The notes: generated from the letters alone by a model not told the origin. Shown: positions 37,068 to 47,457, numbered from the stretch's first letter. The stretch: DNA of 64,000 nucleotides from an uncultured Hyphomicrobiales bacterium (GCA_903902915.1 CAIUWR010000058.1:1-64000); one strand, 5' to 3'. Made by a program: numbers and translations.

Positions 37068-38129
37068 GTGTCGTTTTACATAGCTGGTGGATTGCGTTTG
37101 GCTCTGGCTGGAGCCGTAGCGCTCGGGCTCGCGTTCCCCCGCCTCGCACAAGCCCAGAGCGTGGAGCAGTTTTACCGGGGCAAGACGATCAATCTCATCG
37201 TGCCATCGGCTCCCGGTGGGATATTTGAATTGAGTTCGCAGCTTGTCGCCCGCCACATGGGCAGGTTCCTCCCCGGCCATCCCCAGATCGTGGTGCAGGC
37301 CCAGCCCGGCACGGGCGGCATAGGGCTCGCCAACCGCTTTGGCTCGGGTGTGGACAAGGACGGCCTGACCATCGCCTTCATGAGCCGCGCAGCCCCACAG
37401 TTTCCAATGATCGGGGACAAGAACGCCACCTATGATCCGCTGAAATTCGTCTGGCTCGGGAGCCTCTCATCCTACGCCAACGACGCCTATCTCTTCGTGC
37501 TGAACGCCGATCAGGCCCCCGGCGGCGTGGAAGACCTGCGCAAACCTGGCAAGCCCACGCCCATCGGCGCCAACCGCACAGGCTCGGCGACGGTCACATT
37601 CGCGTTGATCCTTCGTGATGTGCTGAAGCTAAACGTGCAGGTTGTGCGCGGTTTCCCCGGGGTCGCGGAAGTCATGCTCGCGGTTCAGAGGCGCGAGGTG
37701 GAGGGGGTGACCGCCGATCTCAGCGCCTTCGAGGGCGGCAGCGGAGTCACAGCCATGTGGAACCAGAAGGTGGTGCGCCCCGTGGTGCAGTTCGGGCGCC
37801 TCACGCGGCTACCAGCCTTGCCCGACGTGCCCACGGGACGCGAACTCGTCACGGACCCTGCCGACCGCGCCCTGCTTGAATTTGCAGAAATGCCATTCTT
37901 CATGGCCTTTCCCTTCGCCGCCCCAGTGGGCATCCCGCAGGACCGCGCAAAGGCGCTCCAAGACGCCTTCATGCAGATGGTGAAAGATCCTGTCTTTCTT
38001 GCGGATGCGAAGAAATCCAACATCGACATCAGTCCCATTGATGGCGACGCGATCAAGTCTTTGATCGCTCAGGCGGCGAAAACGCCGCCCGATGTGCTCG
38101 CCCGGTTCAAGGCGATGGTTGGAGACTAA
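37068..38129 (+). CDS. Bug/TctC-family periplasmic solute-binding protein
   Basis: This 353-residue protein has a signal peptide ending near FPRLAQAQS (about residue 30). The mature part resembles Bug-type receptors of tripartite tricarboxylate transporters: IVPSAPGGIFELSSQLVARH and VQAQPGTGGIGLANRFG mark the ligand-binding loops. Bug proteins bind carboxylates such as organic and aromatic acids. Membrane partners TctA and TctB are absent from the window. GTG is the start, with GGAGG eight bases upstream. The divergent aldolase gene suggests a shared pathway. Confidence 0.88.
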   Translation: MSFYIAGGLRLALAGAVALGLAFPRLAQAQSVEQFYRGKTINLIVPSAPGGIFELSSQLVARHMGRFLPGHPQIVVQAQPGTGGIGLANRFGSGVDKDGLTIAFMSRAAPQFPMIGDKNATYDPLKFVWLGSLSSYANDAYLFVLNADQAPGGVEDLRKPGKPTPIGANRTGSATVTFALILRDVLKLNVQVVRGFPGVAEVMLAVQRREVEGVTADLSAFEGGSGVTAMWNQKVVRPVVQFGRLTRLPALPDVPTGRELVTDPADRALLEFAEMPFFMAFPFAAPVGIPQDRAKALQDAFMQMVKDPVFLADAKKSNIDISPIDGDAIKSLIAQAAKTPPDVLARFKAMVGD

Positions 38130-38170
38130 GCACGCCGACCAGAATTCAAAGGGCGGAGCAGGAGACGAAC

Positions 38171-38584
38171 ATGTTGAAGATCCGCCATATCGCGCTCGCA
38201 AGCGATCATCCGGGCAAGGCCGCAGAGTTCTACAAAAGCATGTTCGGCTTCAAGGAAATGCGACGCTTTGGCCTTGATCCGGCCCACCCCGACGAGGCGC
38301 CGCGTCCCTCAGGCGTCTTCCTCACGGATGGCGCATTGAATATCGCGATCCTGAAATTCGCGGACGATCAGCTCGGTAAAGGCGTGGACTACACAGGACT
38401 TCACCACTTCGGCGTGGTGGTCGACGATGTGGAGTCCTGGATGGACAAGCTGATGGCCGCAGGCGCCCAGCAGGTTCCTTACGACATTCCCACCGGCTCA
38501 CATGCAGAATACAAGTTCCGCGGCCCGGATGGCGTCGTCTTCGATATTACGGGAGACCCTTGGGAGGGATCGGCGCAGGATTGA
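38171..38584 (+). CDS. VOC-family (glyoxalase/dioxygenase-fold) protein
   Basis: This 137-residue protein has two beta-alpha-beta-beta-beta modules. It starts KIRHIALASDHPGKAAEFYK with a possible metal His5. The second module has GLHHFGVVVDDVESWM with a His pair, and the end FRGPDGVVFDITGD is typical of the C-terminal Glu or Asp ligand region. Substrate unknown; VOC enzymes act on small ketones, thiols or catechols. It is 41 bases after the Bug-type gene on the same strand. Confidence 0.85.
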   Translation: MLKIRHIALASDHPGKAAEFYKSMFGFKEMRRFGLDPAHPDEAPRPSGVFLTDGALNIAILKFADDQLGKGVDYTGLHHFGVVVDDVESWMDKLMAAGAQQVPYDIPTGSHAEYKFRGPDGVVFDITGDPWEGSAQD

Positions 38585-38601
38585 CGCGCGGCCTTTGGGA
38601 C

Positions 38602-38677
38602 TGGTGGGCGGTGACGGTCTCGAACCGCCGACATCCTGCGTGTAAAGCAGGCGCTCTACCAACTGAGCTAACCGCCC
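38602..38677 (-). tRNA. tRNA-Val (anticodon TAC)
   Basis: The minus strand gives a 76-base cloverleaf with encoded CCA. The acceptor stem GGGCGGT pairs with ACCGCCC, the D-arm has TAGCTCAGTTGGTAGAGC, and the anticodon arm CCTGCTTTACACGCAGG has TAC. The T-arm follows with GTTCGAG in its loop. Confidence 0.97.
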
Positions 38678-38723
38678 CTCACCGGGGTTTTAGACGCGCG
38701 CGGGCCTCCAGCGCAAGCCCCAC

Positions 38724-38750
38724 AAAAAAGGGCGACCGAGACGGCCGCCC
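38724..38750 (-). terminator. Terminator of the HU gene
   Basis: On the minus strand GGGCGGCC pairs with GGTCGCCC (one G-U pair) and is followed by six T bases. The stem is at 38730-38750, just past the HU stop codon. Confidence 0.75.
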
Positions 38751-38773
38751 CAAACCGCAAATTTTATTGCGGA

Positions 38774-39052
38774 TTACTTCTTGTTCAGCTCAGCCTTCAA
38801 CGCGGCGCCGGTCTTGAAGCGCGCATTGTTGGAAGCCGGGATCGTGATTTCGGCGCCAGTGGTCGGATTACGGCCCTTGGCCTCGGCGCGATGCTTGGCG
38901 GAGAAAGTGCCAAAGCCCACGAGACGCACTTCGTCGCCCTTCTTGAGGGCGGTGGTGATGCCATCGAGCACTGCTTCGAGAGCAGCAGCGGCTTCGGCCT
39001 TGGTGGTTTCCGTGCGCGCAGCGATGTGCTCGACGAGTTCCGTCTTGTTCAT
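38774..39052 (-). CDS. DNA-binding protein HU
   Basis: HU is a small nucleoid protein that bends DNA without sequence specificity. This copy is 92 residues. The N-terminal dimerisation helices start NKTELVEHIAARTETTKAEA. The DNA-contacting arm follows GFGTFS, with RNPTTGAEITIPAS containing the conserved Pro that inserts into DNA. The start at 39052 fits the family; a longer frame upstream does not. It lies downstream of lon, with its own terminator. Confidence 0.95.
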   Translation of the reverse strand: MNKTELVEHIAARTETTKAEAAAALEAVLDGITTALKKGDEVRLVGFGTFSAKHRAEAKGRNPTTGAEITIPASNNARFKTGAALKAELNKK

Positions 39053-39194
39053 GTGTTGGTCTTCCTGTTTGTGGCGCGAGTCGCCGCCTCGCCAAGCGAG
39101 CGCGACGCCCGGGGCTTGCCGCATTCGGCTAAGCTTCCGGCTCGACCCGGGTGCTACAGCGCAAAGCGCACCTACGCAAGCCGCCCAGACGCAA

Positions 39195-39225
39195 AAAGCC
39201 GCAGAGAATCAATCTCTGCGGCTTT
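39195..39225 (-). terminator. Terminator of lon
   Basis: A perfect 13-bp stem, AAAGCCGCAGAGA with its inverted copy, and a five-base loop lie 18-48 bases past the lon stop. On the minus strand a run of T bases follows the stem. Confidence 0.85.
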
Positions 39226-39242
39226 CTTTCATGGGGCATGCG

Positions 39243-41669
39243 TCAGTGCGCGACGACGCCCGATTGATCATCGTCCGGGATCGCCGGCGTGGCGCCCTTC
39301 ACAGGCGCCTCCTCTTCCCAAACGATAGGCGTCGGCAGGCGCACGAGCGCGTGTTTAAGCACCTCATCCATCCGGGACACGGGCACGATCTCAAGCGCAT
39401 TCTTCACATTGGCCGGGATGTCCGCCAAATCCTTGGCGTTGTCCTGCGGAATCAGCACTTTCTTCAACCCGCCGCGCAGCGCCGCCAGAAGCTTCTCCTT
39501 CAGGCCCCCAATCGGCAGCACCCGGCCGCGCAATGTGACTTCGCCCGTCATGGCGATGTCGCGCCGCACCGGAATGCCCGTGAGAAGCGACACGATGGCG
39601 GTCGCCATGGCGATGCCTGCGGAGGGGCCATCCTTCGGGGTGGCGCCTTCGGGCACGTGCACATGGATGTCGCGACGCTCGAACAGTGGCGGCTCGATGC
39701 CAAAATCCACCGAGCGGGAGCGAACATAAGACGCCGCAGCCGAAATCGACTCCTTCATCACGTCTTTCAGGTTGCCCGTCACCGTCATGCGGCCCTTGCC
39801 GGGCATCATCACGCCTTCGATGGTCAGCAACTCGCCGCCGACCTCAGTCCAGGCAAGGCCCGTCACCGCGCCGACCTGATCCTCGGTTTCCGCTTCGCCA
39901 AACCGATATTTCGGGACGCCAAGATAGTCCTCGACATTCGCCTCGGTCACCGCGACCTTCTTCTTCTTGGTCGTCAGGATCTCTTTGACCGCCTTGCGGG
40001 CGAGATTGGAGATCTCGCGCTCCAGATTGCGCACGCCCGCCTCGCGGGTGTAGCGGCGAATCAGGGTGAGCAGCGCCTCATCGTCGATCGACCATTCCTT
40101 CTCCGCCAGACCATGCTTGGGCACGGCGACGGGAATGAGATGCTTCTTGGCGATCTCGACCTTCTCGTCTTCCGTGTAGCCGGCGATACGAATGATTTCC
40201 ATGCGATCCATCAGGGGCGCAGGGATGTTCAGCGTATTGGCGGTCGTCACGAACATCACGTTCGAGAGGTCATAGTCGACCTCGAGATAGTGATCGTTGA
40301 AGGTCTGGTTCTGCTCGGGATCAAGCACTTCCAGCAGCGCGGAGGAAGGATCGCCACGGAAATCCATGCCCATCTTGTCGATCTCGTCGAGCAGGAAGAG
40401 CGGATTGGCGGTCTTGGCCTTGCGCATCGACTGGATGATCTTGCCGGGCATGGAGCCGATGTAGGTGCGCCGATGGCCACGAATCTCGGCCTCGTCGCGC
40501 ACGCCGCCAAGCGACATGCGCACGAATTCGCGCCCCGTCGCCTTAGCGATGGACTTGCCCAGCGACGTCTTGCCGACGCCCGGAGGGCCGACCAGACAAA
40601 GGATCGGGCCAGTGAGCTTGTTGGCGCGCTGCTGGACGGCAAGATACTCAAGGATGCGTTCCTTGACCTTGTCCAGCCCGTAGTGATCGGCGTTCAAAAC
40701 CTCCTGTGCGGAGTTGATGTCCTTCTTGACCTTGCTGCGCTTGCCCCACGGAATCGAGAGCAGCCAATCGAGGTAATTGCGCACCACGGTGGCTTCCGCA
40801 GACATGGGCGACATCTGGCGCAGCTTCTTGAGTTCGGCCTGCGCCTTGTCGCGCGCCTCCTTCGAAAGCTTGGTGTTCTTGATGCGCTCCTCGATTTCGG
40901 AAAGGTCGTCCTTGCCGTCCTCGTCGCCCAGCTCCTTCTGAATGGCCTTCATCTGCTCATTCAGATAATATTCGCGCTGGGTCTTCTCCATCTGGCGCTT
41001 CACGCGTGTGCGGATGCGCTTCTCGACCTGAAGCACCGAAATTTCGCTCTCCATCAGCGCCAGGCACTTTTCCAGGCGCTTGGCGACGGACGTGGTCTCC
41101 AGGATCTGCTGCTTGTCAGCGATCTTGATCGCGAGGTGGGATGCGACCGTGTCAGCGAGTTTGGAGAAATCCTCGATCTGACCGACGGCGGCCACCACCT
41201 CGGGCGACACCTTCTTGTTGAGCTTCACATAGCCTTCGAACTCGCTCACCACGGAGCGGCCAAGGGCCTCGACCTCCACGGGATCGGCAATGTCGTCGGC
41301 GATCACCGAAGCGTCGGCCTCGTAAAATTCGTCCGTCCTTATGTAGCGGCTTACGACAGCGCGGGTGGCACCCTCCACCAACACCTTCACAGTGCCGTCT
41401 GGCAGCTTCAAAAGCTGCAAAACAGAGGCGAGCGTTCCGGTTTTGAAGATCGAATCCGTGGCCGGGTCGTCGTCAGAGGCATTCTGCTGGGTGGCCAGCA
41501 GGATGAACTTGTCCGCCTTCATGACCTCTTCGAGGGCGCGGATCGACTTCTCGCGCCCGACGAAAAGCGGCACGATCATGTGCGGAAAAACAACGATATC
41601 GCGCAATGGCAGCACGGGGTAGCTGTCGACATTGCCGGGCTTCGCGGGGACGCGTTTCTGACTGGTCAT
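39243..41669 (-). CDS. lon: ATP-dependent protease Lon
   Basis: Lon degrades damaged and regulatory proteins in the cytosol. The 808-residue length is standard. The start [20 protein letters not shown] sits before the N-terminal substrate domain (about 15-210). The AAA+ module follows with Walker [12 protein letters not shown] and Walker [11 protein letters not shown]. The C-terminal protease domain has the catalytic Ser in [11 protein letters not shown] and the catalytic Lys in [14 protein letters not shown]. The start at 41669 is chosen because the frame upstream has no family match. Confidence 0.98.
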   Translation of the reverse strand: MTSQKRVPAKPGNVDSYPVLPLRDIVVFPHMIVPLFVGREKSIRALEEVMKADKFILLATQQNASDDDPATDSIFKTGTLASVLQLLKLPDGTVKVLVEGATRAVVSRYIRTDEFYEADASVIADDIADPVEVEALGRSVVSEFEGYVKLNKKVSPEVVAAVGQIEDFSKLADTVASHLAIKIADKQQILETTSVAKRLEKCLALMESEISVLQVEKRIRTRVKRQMEKTQREYYLNEQMKAIQKELGDEDGKDDLSEIEERIKNTKLSKEARDKAQAELKKLRQMSPMSAEATVVRNYLDWLLSIPWGKRSKVKKDINSAQEVLNADHYGLDKVKERILEYLAVQQRANKLTGPILCLVGPPGVGKTSLGKSIAKATGREFVRMSLGGVRDEAEIRGHRRTYIGSMPGKIIQSMRKAKTANPLFLLDEIDKMGMDFRGDPSSALLEVLDPEQNQTFNDHYLEVDYDLSNVMFVTTANTLNIPAPLMDRMEIIRIAGYTEDEKVEIAKKHLIPVAVPKHGLAEKEWSIDDEALLTLIRRYTREAGVRNLEREISNLARKAVKEILTTKKKKVAVTEANVEDYLGVPKYRFGEAETEDQVGAVTGLAWTEVGGELLTIEGVMMPGKGRMTVTGNLKDVMKESISAAASYVRSRSVDFGIEPPLFERRDIHVHVPEGATPKDGPSAGIAMATAIVSLLTGIPVRRDIAMTGEVTLRGRVLPIGGLKEKLLAALRGGLKKVLIPQDNAKDLADIPANVKNALEIVPVSRMDEVLKHALVRLPTPIVWEEEAPVKGATPAIPDDDQSGVVAH

Positions 41670-42021
41670 ATGCTTCCTATCCGGGTCCAGACCCGTGAAT
41701 CGGCAGCATGGCCAATCACGGGGCAGGACGTCAATCCGCAAAGAACAAGCCGCGACAAATCGACTCGACCCTCACAAACTTCCGCCCATGGAAAGAGGGC
41801 TCAAAGGGCGCCTCTCATGCTCAGAATACGAGATGGTGGGACTGGCCACGTATTTCAACGGCGCCGAAAAGACGAAGACGAAACCCCACCGGAAACTGCC
41901 TGAATGGACGCCTGCCCACCCAAGCAGCAATAAATTCTGGAATCACTCAGACAAAGTGAACGAACCGACTACTGGAGCGCGCAGGCGATGTTCCCGCGCG
42001 CTCGTCATGCAACATGAAACG
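41670..42021. other. Intergenic region upstream of lon
   Basis: These 352 bases separate clpX from lon, which run in the same direction. I see no gene in them. The likely lon promoter region is here (separate entry). Confidence 0.55.
41831..41859 (-). promoter_or_regulatory. Putative heat-shock (RpoH-type) promoter of lon
   Basis: On the minus strand GTTGAAA (41853-41859) is followed 12 bases later by CCCACCATCT (41831-41840). This resembles the enterobacterial sigma-32 pattern CTTGAAA, 11-15 bases, then CCCCATNT. It lies about 160 bases before the lon start codon. Known alphaproteobacterial RpoH sites differ in spacing, so this is tentative. Confidence 0.35.
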
Positions 42022-43287
42022 TCAGGCGCTAGCGCCCGACTTTTCCGCACGCTCGGAATAGATGTAGAGCGGACGCGCTTTGCCATCAACCACTTCAGGT
42101 CCGATCACCACTTGTTCCACACCCTCGAGGCCGGGCAGATCAAACATGGTGTCGAGGAGGATGCCCTCCATGATGGAGCGGAGTCCGCGCGCGCCAGTTT
42201 TGCGCTCAATCGCCTTGCGAGCGATGACATTGAGCGCCTCGTCCTGGAAGGTGAGCTCGGTGTTCTCCATCTCGAACAAGCGCTGGTACTGCTTCACCAG
42301 AGCGTTCTTGGGGTCGATGAGGATCTTCTTCAGAGCCTCCTCGTCGAGGTCTTCAAGCGTGGCGATGACTGGCAAACGGCCGACAAATTCGGGGATGAGG
42401 CCGAACTTCAGCAGATCCTCGGGCTCGACTTGACGGAAGATCTCGCCCGTGCGGCGTTCTTCCTGAGACTGAACCTTGGCTCCGAAGCCCATCGAGGTGC
42501 CCTTGCCGCGCGACGAGATGATCTTTTCGAGACCGGAAAAGGCGCCGCCGCAGATGAACAGGATATTCGTGGTGTCCACTTGCAGGAATTCCTGCTGTGG
42601 ATGCTTGCGACCGCCCTGTGGCGGCACGCTGGCGACCGTGCCTTCCATGATCTTGAGCAGCGCCTGCTGAACGCCCTCGCCCGAAACATCACGTGTGATC
42701 GAGGGATTGTCCGACTTGCGGCTGATCTTGTCGATTTCGTCGATATAGACGATGCCACGTTGCGCCCGCTCGACATTGTAGTCGGAGGCTTGCAGCAGCT
42801 TCAGGATGATGTTCTCGACGTCCTCGCCCACATAGCCCGCCTCTGTCAGGGTCGTGGCGTCGGCCATGGTGAAGGGCACGTCGAGAATGCGCGCCAGAGT
42901 CTGGGCGAGCAGGGTCTTGCCGGAGCCCGTGGGGCCGATCAGCAAGATGTTCGACTTCGCCAGCTCGACATCCTGATGCTTGGTGGCGTGGTTCAAACGC
43001 TTGTAATGATTATGCACAGCCACCGAGAGAACGCGTTTGGCCTGGAACTGGCCAATCACATAGTCATCAAGCACCTTGCAGATCTCGCGCGGCGTCGGGA
43101 TTCCGTCTCGGCTTTTCACCAGCGAAGACTTGTTCTCTTCGCGGATGATGTCCATGCACAGCTCGACGCATTCATCACAGATGAACACGGTCGGACCGGC
43201 GATCAGCTTGCGAACTTCGTGCTGGCTCTTGCCACAGAACGAGCAGTAGAGCGTGTTCTTCGAGTCGCCCTCAGATCTGGCCATCAT
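42022..43287 (-). CDS. clpX: ATP-dependent Clp protease ATP-binding subunit ClpX
   Basis: ClpX is the AAA+ unfoldase that feeds proteins to ClpP. The 421-residue protein has an N-terminal zinc domain with C15, C18, C37 and C40. Walker [13 protein letters not shown] and Walker [11 protein letters not shown] follow. The ClpP-binding loop region contains [10 protein letters not shown]. The second of two tandem ATG codons (43284) is an alternative start. It is downstream of clpP on the same strand, separated by 301 bases, so it may have its own promoter. Confidence 0.98.
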   Translation of the reverse strand: MMARSEGDSKNTLYCSFCGKSQHEVRKLIAGPTVFICDECVELCMDIIREENKSSLVKSRDGIPTPREICKVLDDYVIGQFQAKRVLSVAVHNHYKRLNHATKHQDVELAKSNILLIGPTGSGKTLLAQTLARILDVPFTMADATTLTEAGYVGEDVENIILKLLQASDYNVERAQRGIVYIDEIDKISRKSDNPSITRDVSGEGVQQALLKIMEGTVASVPPQGGRKHPQQEFLQVDTTNILFICGGAFSGLEKIISSRGKGTSMGFGAKVQSQEERRTGEIFRQVEPEDLLKFGLIPEFVGRLPVIATLEDLDEEALKKILIDPKNALVKQYQRLFEMENTELTFQDEALNVIARKAIERKTGARGLRSIMEGILLDTMFDLPGLEGVEQVVIGPEVVDGKARPLYIYSERAEKSGASA

Positions 43288-43588
43288 AGTCTCCGTGCGG
43301 ACCTCGTCCGGAACGCCCGGACCCAGTCGCTGTTAAATATAGACTGCGGACTAACAAAAGGTAGACCGCCCGCCTCCTCTTCCACCATGGCCAGACCCGG
43401 GCGCGACACCCTGGCAGGCAAGCCATGCCGCCCAGCGCTCTGTTATCCTGCCGCGAAGCCTCAGCTTCCGGAGAGGATGGCAGATGCAAACACGGTATGC
43501 CCCCCAGGATCAAGTACCACCTTGGACCCGGGCGGGAAAACGGGGCTATTTCACCCCATCATCCGCCATGACCGCGTCCCGACGATGA
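43288..43588. other. Intergenic region between clpP and clpX
   Basis: These 301 bases hold no credible gene. On the minus strand a TATATT element (43336-43341) about 50 bases before clpX could be a -10 box, but no good -35 box is seen. A separate clpX promoter is plausible. Confidence 0.5.
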
Positions 43589-44221
43589 TCAGGCTTTCAG
43601 GTCGCCGTCATCAGGACGCTTGTCGAGCACGCGATCAACAAGACCGAAAGCCTTCGCCTCATCCGCCGACATGAAGTGATCGCGATCAAGCGTCTGCTCG
43701 ATCGTGTCGTAGTCCTGGCCGGTATGTTTGACGTAAATTTCGTTCAGCCGACGCTTGATCTTCATAATATCCTCCGCATGACGCAGGATATCGGAGGCTT
43801 GTCCCTGGAACCCGCCCGAGGGCTGATGAACCATGATGCGCGAATTGGGCAGGCTGAAGCGCATGTCGGCCTGGCCGGCGCACAAAAGCAGAGAGCCCAT
43901 GGAAGCCGCCTGCCCCACGCAGAGGGTGGAGACCGGGCAACGAATGAACTGCATGGTGTCGTAGATCGACAGGCCTGCGGTCACGACACCACCCGGACTG
44001 TTGATATAAAAAGAGATTTCCCGCTTCGGGTTATCCGCCTCGAGGAACAGGAGCTGAGCGACCACCAGCGTAGCCGACTGGTCGTCCACCGGACCCGCCA
44101 GAAAGACGATGCGCTCTTTCAGGAGGCGGGAGAAGATGTCGTAACGATAGGATCCGCGCGAGGTCGTCTCCTCGACCGAGGGGATGACGAAACTATTCCA
44201 GAGGTCGATATGGTCGCGCAT
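43589..44221 (-). CDS. clpP: ATP-dependent Clp protease proteolytic subunit ClpP
   Basis: ClpP (210 residues) is the serine peptidase that forms the barrel used by ClpX and ClpA. The catalytic triad reads S107 (GQAASMGS), H132 (MVHQPSGG) and D181 (LDRDHFMS). The N-terminal segment [20 protein letters not shown] is typical. It lies between tig and clpX on the same strand, the common tig-clpP-clpX order. Confidence 0.98.
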   Translation of the reverse strand: MRDHIDLWNSFVIPSVEETTSRGSYRYDIFSRLLKERIVFLAGPVDDQSATLVVAQLLFLEADNPKREISFYINSPGGVVTAGLSIYDTMQFIRCPVSTLCVGQAASMGSLLLCAGQADMRFSLPNSRIMVHQPSGGFQGQASDILRHAEDIMKIKRRLNEIYVKHTGQDYDTIEQTLDRDHFMSADEAKAFGLVDRVLDKRPDDGDLKA

Positions 44222-44308
44222 TCCTGAATGTCCCTAGCGAATCACGGACGGCTTCACGCCGACGGCTTGTTTAGCAACATAGTCATCAAGAGTGGGTTCG
44301 AAAAGGGT

Positions 44309-44334
44309 GCGGGGACGCCTCTCGACGTCCCCGC
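44309..44334 (-). terminator. Terminator of tig
   Basis: The arms GCGGGGACG (44309-44317) and CGTCCCCGC (44326-44334) form a 9-bp stem with an 8-base loop, 27-52 bases past the tig stop. On the minus strand it is followed by a short T-run. It probably separates tig from clpP transcription. Confidence 0.7.
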
Positions 44335-44360
44335 GACAGATCGGTTTCGAAAGGGGCCGA

Positions 44361-45716
44361 TCAGGCGGCCTCTTCCTCGTCCTGCTTCATGAGCTCTTCC
44401 TTGGAGACCGGCTTTTCGGTCACCTGAGACTGGCTGACGATATGCTCGACGACCTTGGCCTCAAAGAGAGGCGCACGCACGGAAGCCAAAGCCTCCTGAT
44501 TGTTGCGGTAATAGTCCCAGATCGCCTTTTCCTGGCCCGGGAACTGCCGCACGCGCTCGACAAGAGCCGCCGACATTTCGTCATCGGTGATCTTGACCTC
44601 GGCCTTTTCGCCCACTTCGGCCAGAAGCAGGCCAAGGCGCACCCGACGCTCGGCGATGCCGCGATATTCGGCGCGGGCGGCCTCTTCGGTCGTGTTTTCA
44701 TCAGCGAAGCTCTTGCCCGAACGCTTCTGTTCGGCCTCCACCTGCTGCCAGATGCCGGCGAATTCCTGTTCGACGAGGCTCTCGGGGAGCTCGAAGCTGT
44801 AACGCTTGTCGAGTGAATCGAGCAATGCGCGCTTCAGCTTTTCGGCCGACATGCGGTCATATTCACCCTGAAGATTGCCGCGAATGGCCTCCTTCAGCTT
44901 CTCCAGATCCTCAAGGCCGAAGCCCTTCGCGAATTCGTCATTGAACTCGACCGCGCCGGGCGCCGACACAGCCTTCACGGTCACGTCGAACACCGCCGCC
45001 TTGCCGGCGAGATTGGCCGCGCCGTAAGTCTCGGGGAAGGTCACATTGACCTTGCGCTCTTCGCCAGCCTTCGCGCCGAGCAATTGATCCTCGAAGCCGG
45101 GGATGAAGGTGTTGGAGCCGAGGACGAGGTCGGTATCGGTTCCGGCGCCGCCTTCAAAGGCCACGTCGTCGATCTTCCCAACGAAATTGATCGTAGCCTG
45201 ATCGCCCGTCTGCGCTTCGGCGCCCTCCTCGCGGGGCGTGAAGTTACGGTTGCGGTCGCCAAGACGCTGTAAAGCCTCATCAACCTCGAGGTCGGTCACC
45301 TTGAGGACAAGACGCTCCAGCTCCAGGTCGGCGAAAGACCCGATCTCGAACTTGGGCAGAACTTCGATATTCACGGTGTAGGAGAGATCACCTTCCGCAG
45401 CCAAGGCCTTCTCGACTTCCGCCTGATCAGTCGGGAAATCGATCTTCGGCTCATTGGCGAGGCGTAGGCCATTGTCTTCAACAATCTTGCGATTGGCCTC
45501 GGTGACAGCGTTCTGCACCACATCAGCCATCACGGACTTGCCATAGACGCGCTTGAGATAGGAGACAGGCACCTTGCCTGGGCGGAAGCCGTTGATCTTC
45601 GCCTTGCTCTTCATCTCGACGAGCTGACCATCGAGGCGAGCGGCGAGGTCCTTCGCGGGCAGCACAACTTTATACGCGCGCTTCAGGCCCTGGGAGAGGG
45701 TTTCGGTCACCTGCAT
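44361..45716 (-). CDS. tig: Trigger factor
   Basis: Trigger factor (451 residues) is the ribosome-bound chaperone and peptidyl-prolyl isomerase. The N-terminal ribosome-binding domain has the signature [19 protein letters not shown] near residue 40. The central FKBP domain has [14 protein letters not shown] and [15 protein letters not shown]. The helical C-terminal domain ends in an acidic tail. The start at 45716 ([14 protein letters not shown]) matches the family. Confidence 0.97.
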   Translation of the reverse strand: MQVTETLSQGLKRAYKVVLPAKDLAARLDGQLVEMKSKAKINGFRPGKVPVSYLKRVYGKSVMADVVQNAVTEANRKIVEDNGLRLANEPKIDFPTDQAEVEKALAAEGDLSYTVNIEVLPKFEIGSFADLELERLVLKVTDLEVDEALQRLGDRNRNFTPREEGAEAQTGDQATINFVGKIDDVAFEGGAGTDTDLVLGSNTFIPGFEDQLLGAKAGEERKVNVTFPETYGAANLAGKAAVFDVTVKAVSAPGAVEFNDEFAKGFGLEDLEKLKEAIRGNLQGEYDRMSAEKLKRALLDSLDKRYSFELPESLVEQEFAGIWQQVEAEQKRSGKSFADENTTEEAARAEYRGIAERRVRLGLLLAEVGEKAEVKITDDEMSAALVERVRQFPGQEKAIWDYYRNNQEALASVRAPLFEAKVVEHIVSQSQVTEKPVSKEELMKQDEEEAA

Positions 45717-45801
45717 CTTGGTCGCCTTCCGAATATCGTTGACCGGGCGCTGTTGCCCGGAGCCTTTCATGAAACTGGTCACGCTGCGCAGTGCAGGGCG
45801 C

Positions 45802-45886
45802 TGGTGCGGGCGAAGGGACTCGAACCCCCATGCCTCGCGGCGGTGGAACCTAAATCCACTGCGTCTACCAATTCCGCCACGCCCGC
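45802..45886 (-). tRNA. tRNA-Leu (anticodon TAG)
   Basis: The minus strand gives an 85-base class II tRNA with encoded CCA. The acceptor stem GCGGGCG pairs with CGCCCGC. The anticodon arm GTGGATTTAGGTTCCAC has TAG. A long variable arm CGCCGCGAGGCATG is present, as in leucine tRNAs, then the T-arm with GTTCGAGTC. Confidence 0.96.
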
Positions 45887-46095
45887 AACTGGCGCCCGCA
45901 CAGGAACGCGCCTCCGGTTCGTACCGGCAGGCGCCGCTCTATAGCAATGGTTCGGCGGGGATGCAGCAAAAAAAGTGGGGCAAAGTTTGCAGTCGGCGGC
46001 CGCAGCCGTCATTGGCGCCCAAAAGCCGGAGCATCAGCGCCCTCGCCGGTGGGTCGCCCCACACCTATAAAGAAGTCCGCAACAGGAAAGACCCC

Positions 46096-47457
46096 ATGCC
46101 GATCACCCGTCGCGCGCTCCTCGCTTCGGCCCTGTTGACGCCGGTTCCCGCCCGCGCGCGCCTCAGGGAGCCGACCGTGCTCGATCTGCGGCCCGGAAAG
46201 CAGCGACTGGCGCCGGACCCGACGCCAAAAACCGACGTCTGGGCCATCAATGGACAGCCTATCCCCCCGGTTTTTCGAGCAAAACAGGGGAAGGAGGTCT
46301 CTTTTCGCCTGATCAATAATCTGAGCCAGCCAACGGCTCTTCACTGGCAAGGACTGCGGATCGCTAACGCCATGGATGGGGCGGTAGGGCTAACGCAAGC
46401 CCCCGTCGCGCCCGGCGAGGCGATGGACATACGCTTCACCCCTCCGGACGCAGGAACCTATTGGTGTCGCCCCTCCGTCTTCCCCCAAGCGGCGGAACAA
46501 AAGAGTCGCGGGGTCTATGCACTTTTGATTGTGGATGGACCGAACGATCCTTTGGTTGACCACGATCTCGTCGCCGTCATCGACGACTGGCGACTGGATG
46601 AGGGTGGCCAGATTCGCGGCGCCTTCCCGTCGCCCGCCGATATGGTCGGTGAGGCGCGGACCGGGCCTTTGATCACCGTCAACGGCCGGGCGATGCCCCA
46701 GTTCGTGACCGCCGCGCCGGGCGCGCGGATCAGATTGCGCATTCTCAACGCCTGCTCCGCACGATTCATGGGGTTGGGATTTGAGGGTCTGCGCCCGCTG
46801 GTGGTAGGCGTCGATGGTCAGTCCTGCGAACCTTTCGAGCCCGCGCGCATGACCCTGCCCTCCGGCCCGGGCTCGCGCTTTGACGTCGTCTTCGACATGC
46901 CGCTTGAAGTGGGCGTCGCACCCGCACTGACGCTTCGGGGCGCAGGACTGCTTAGCGATTCGGCGGGTCCGCCCGCTCGAACGCTGGTCGCGTTCAAGAC
47001 GGAGGGGGAGCCACTGCAAGCGCGTGGCCCCATACTGTCGCAACAAAACCCCGCCCTGCCCGCCATCATCAAGCTGCAAACAGCCAAACGACTTGATCTC
47101 CTGATTGAATCAGGCAAATCGGTGGATCCCCTCCGGGCCTGGACGTTCAACGGCGTCGCCTTCCACGGCTCCGACACCCCTGCCCTGTTCAAGGTGAAGC
47201 GTGGACAGCCAGTGACGCTCGGCTTCCTCAATAAAACTGTGGTCGCCCATACGGCGCATGTGCATGGGCACGCGATGCGGGTGCTGCATCTGCTCGACGA
47301 CGGCTGGGAGCCCTATTGGCGCGACAGCGTGATCGTGCCCCCCGGCGGAACGGTGCGAATCGCCTTTGTGGCGGACAATCCCGGCAAATGGCTGATCGAA
47401 AGCACGATCATCGACTATGCGATGAGCGGCCTGACGGCATGGTTCGAGGTAGAGTGA
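46096..47457 (+). CDS. Multicopper-oxidase-fold protein lacking most copper ligands (FtsP/SufI-like)
   Basis: This 453-residue protein begins with a short Tat-type signal (TRRALLASALLTPVPARA), so export in folded form is likely. Three cupredoxin domains follow. True enzymes carry four HxH-type copper motifs. Here the first is reduced to H83-W-Q85 and the second reads YWCRPS (122-127). Only the third, H385-TA-H388-V-H390, is kept. The HCH...M set is replaced by E435-S-T, Y441 and L446. E. coli FtsP (SufI) is a precedent for a copper-free member that acts at the division septum. Oxidase activity is unlikely; a structural or division role is an inference. AGGAAAG precedes the ATG. Confidence 0.75.
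   Translation: MPITRRALLASALLTPVPARARLREPTVLDLRPGKQRLAPDPTPKTDVWAINGQPIPPVFRAKQGKEVSFRLINNLSQPTALHWQGLRIANAMDGAVGLTQAPVAPGEAMDIRFTPPDAGTYWCRPSVFPQAAEQKSRGVYALLIVDGPNDPLVDHDLVAVIDDWRLDEGGQIRGAFPSPADMVGEARTGPLITVNGRAMPQFVTAAPGARIRLRILNACSARFMGLGFEGLRPLVVGVDGQSCEPFEPARMTLPSGPGSRFDVVFDMPLEVGVAPALTLRGAGLLSDSAGPPARTLVAFKTEGEPLQARGPILSQQNPALPAIIKLQTAKRLDLLIESGKSVDPLRAWTFNGVAFHGSDTPALFKVKRGQPVTLGFLNKTVVAHTAHVHGHAMRVLHLLDDGWEPYWRDSVIVPPGGTVRIAFVADNPGKWLIESTIIDYAMSGLTAWFEVE

Noticed and set aside
38781-41903. Open frame of 1040 codons on the plus strand
   Set aside because: It is antisense to HU and lon and crosses their intergenic region; its composition is that of a shadow frame with no family features.
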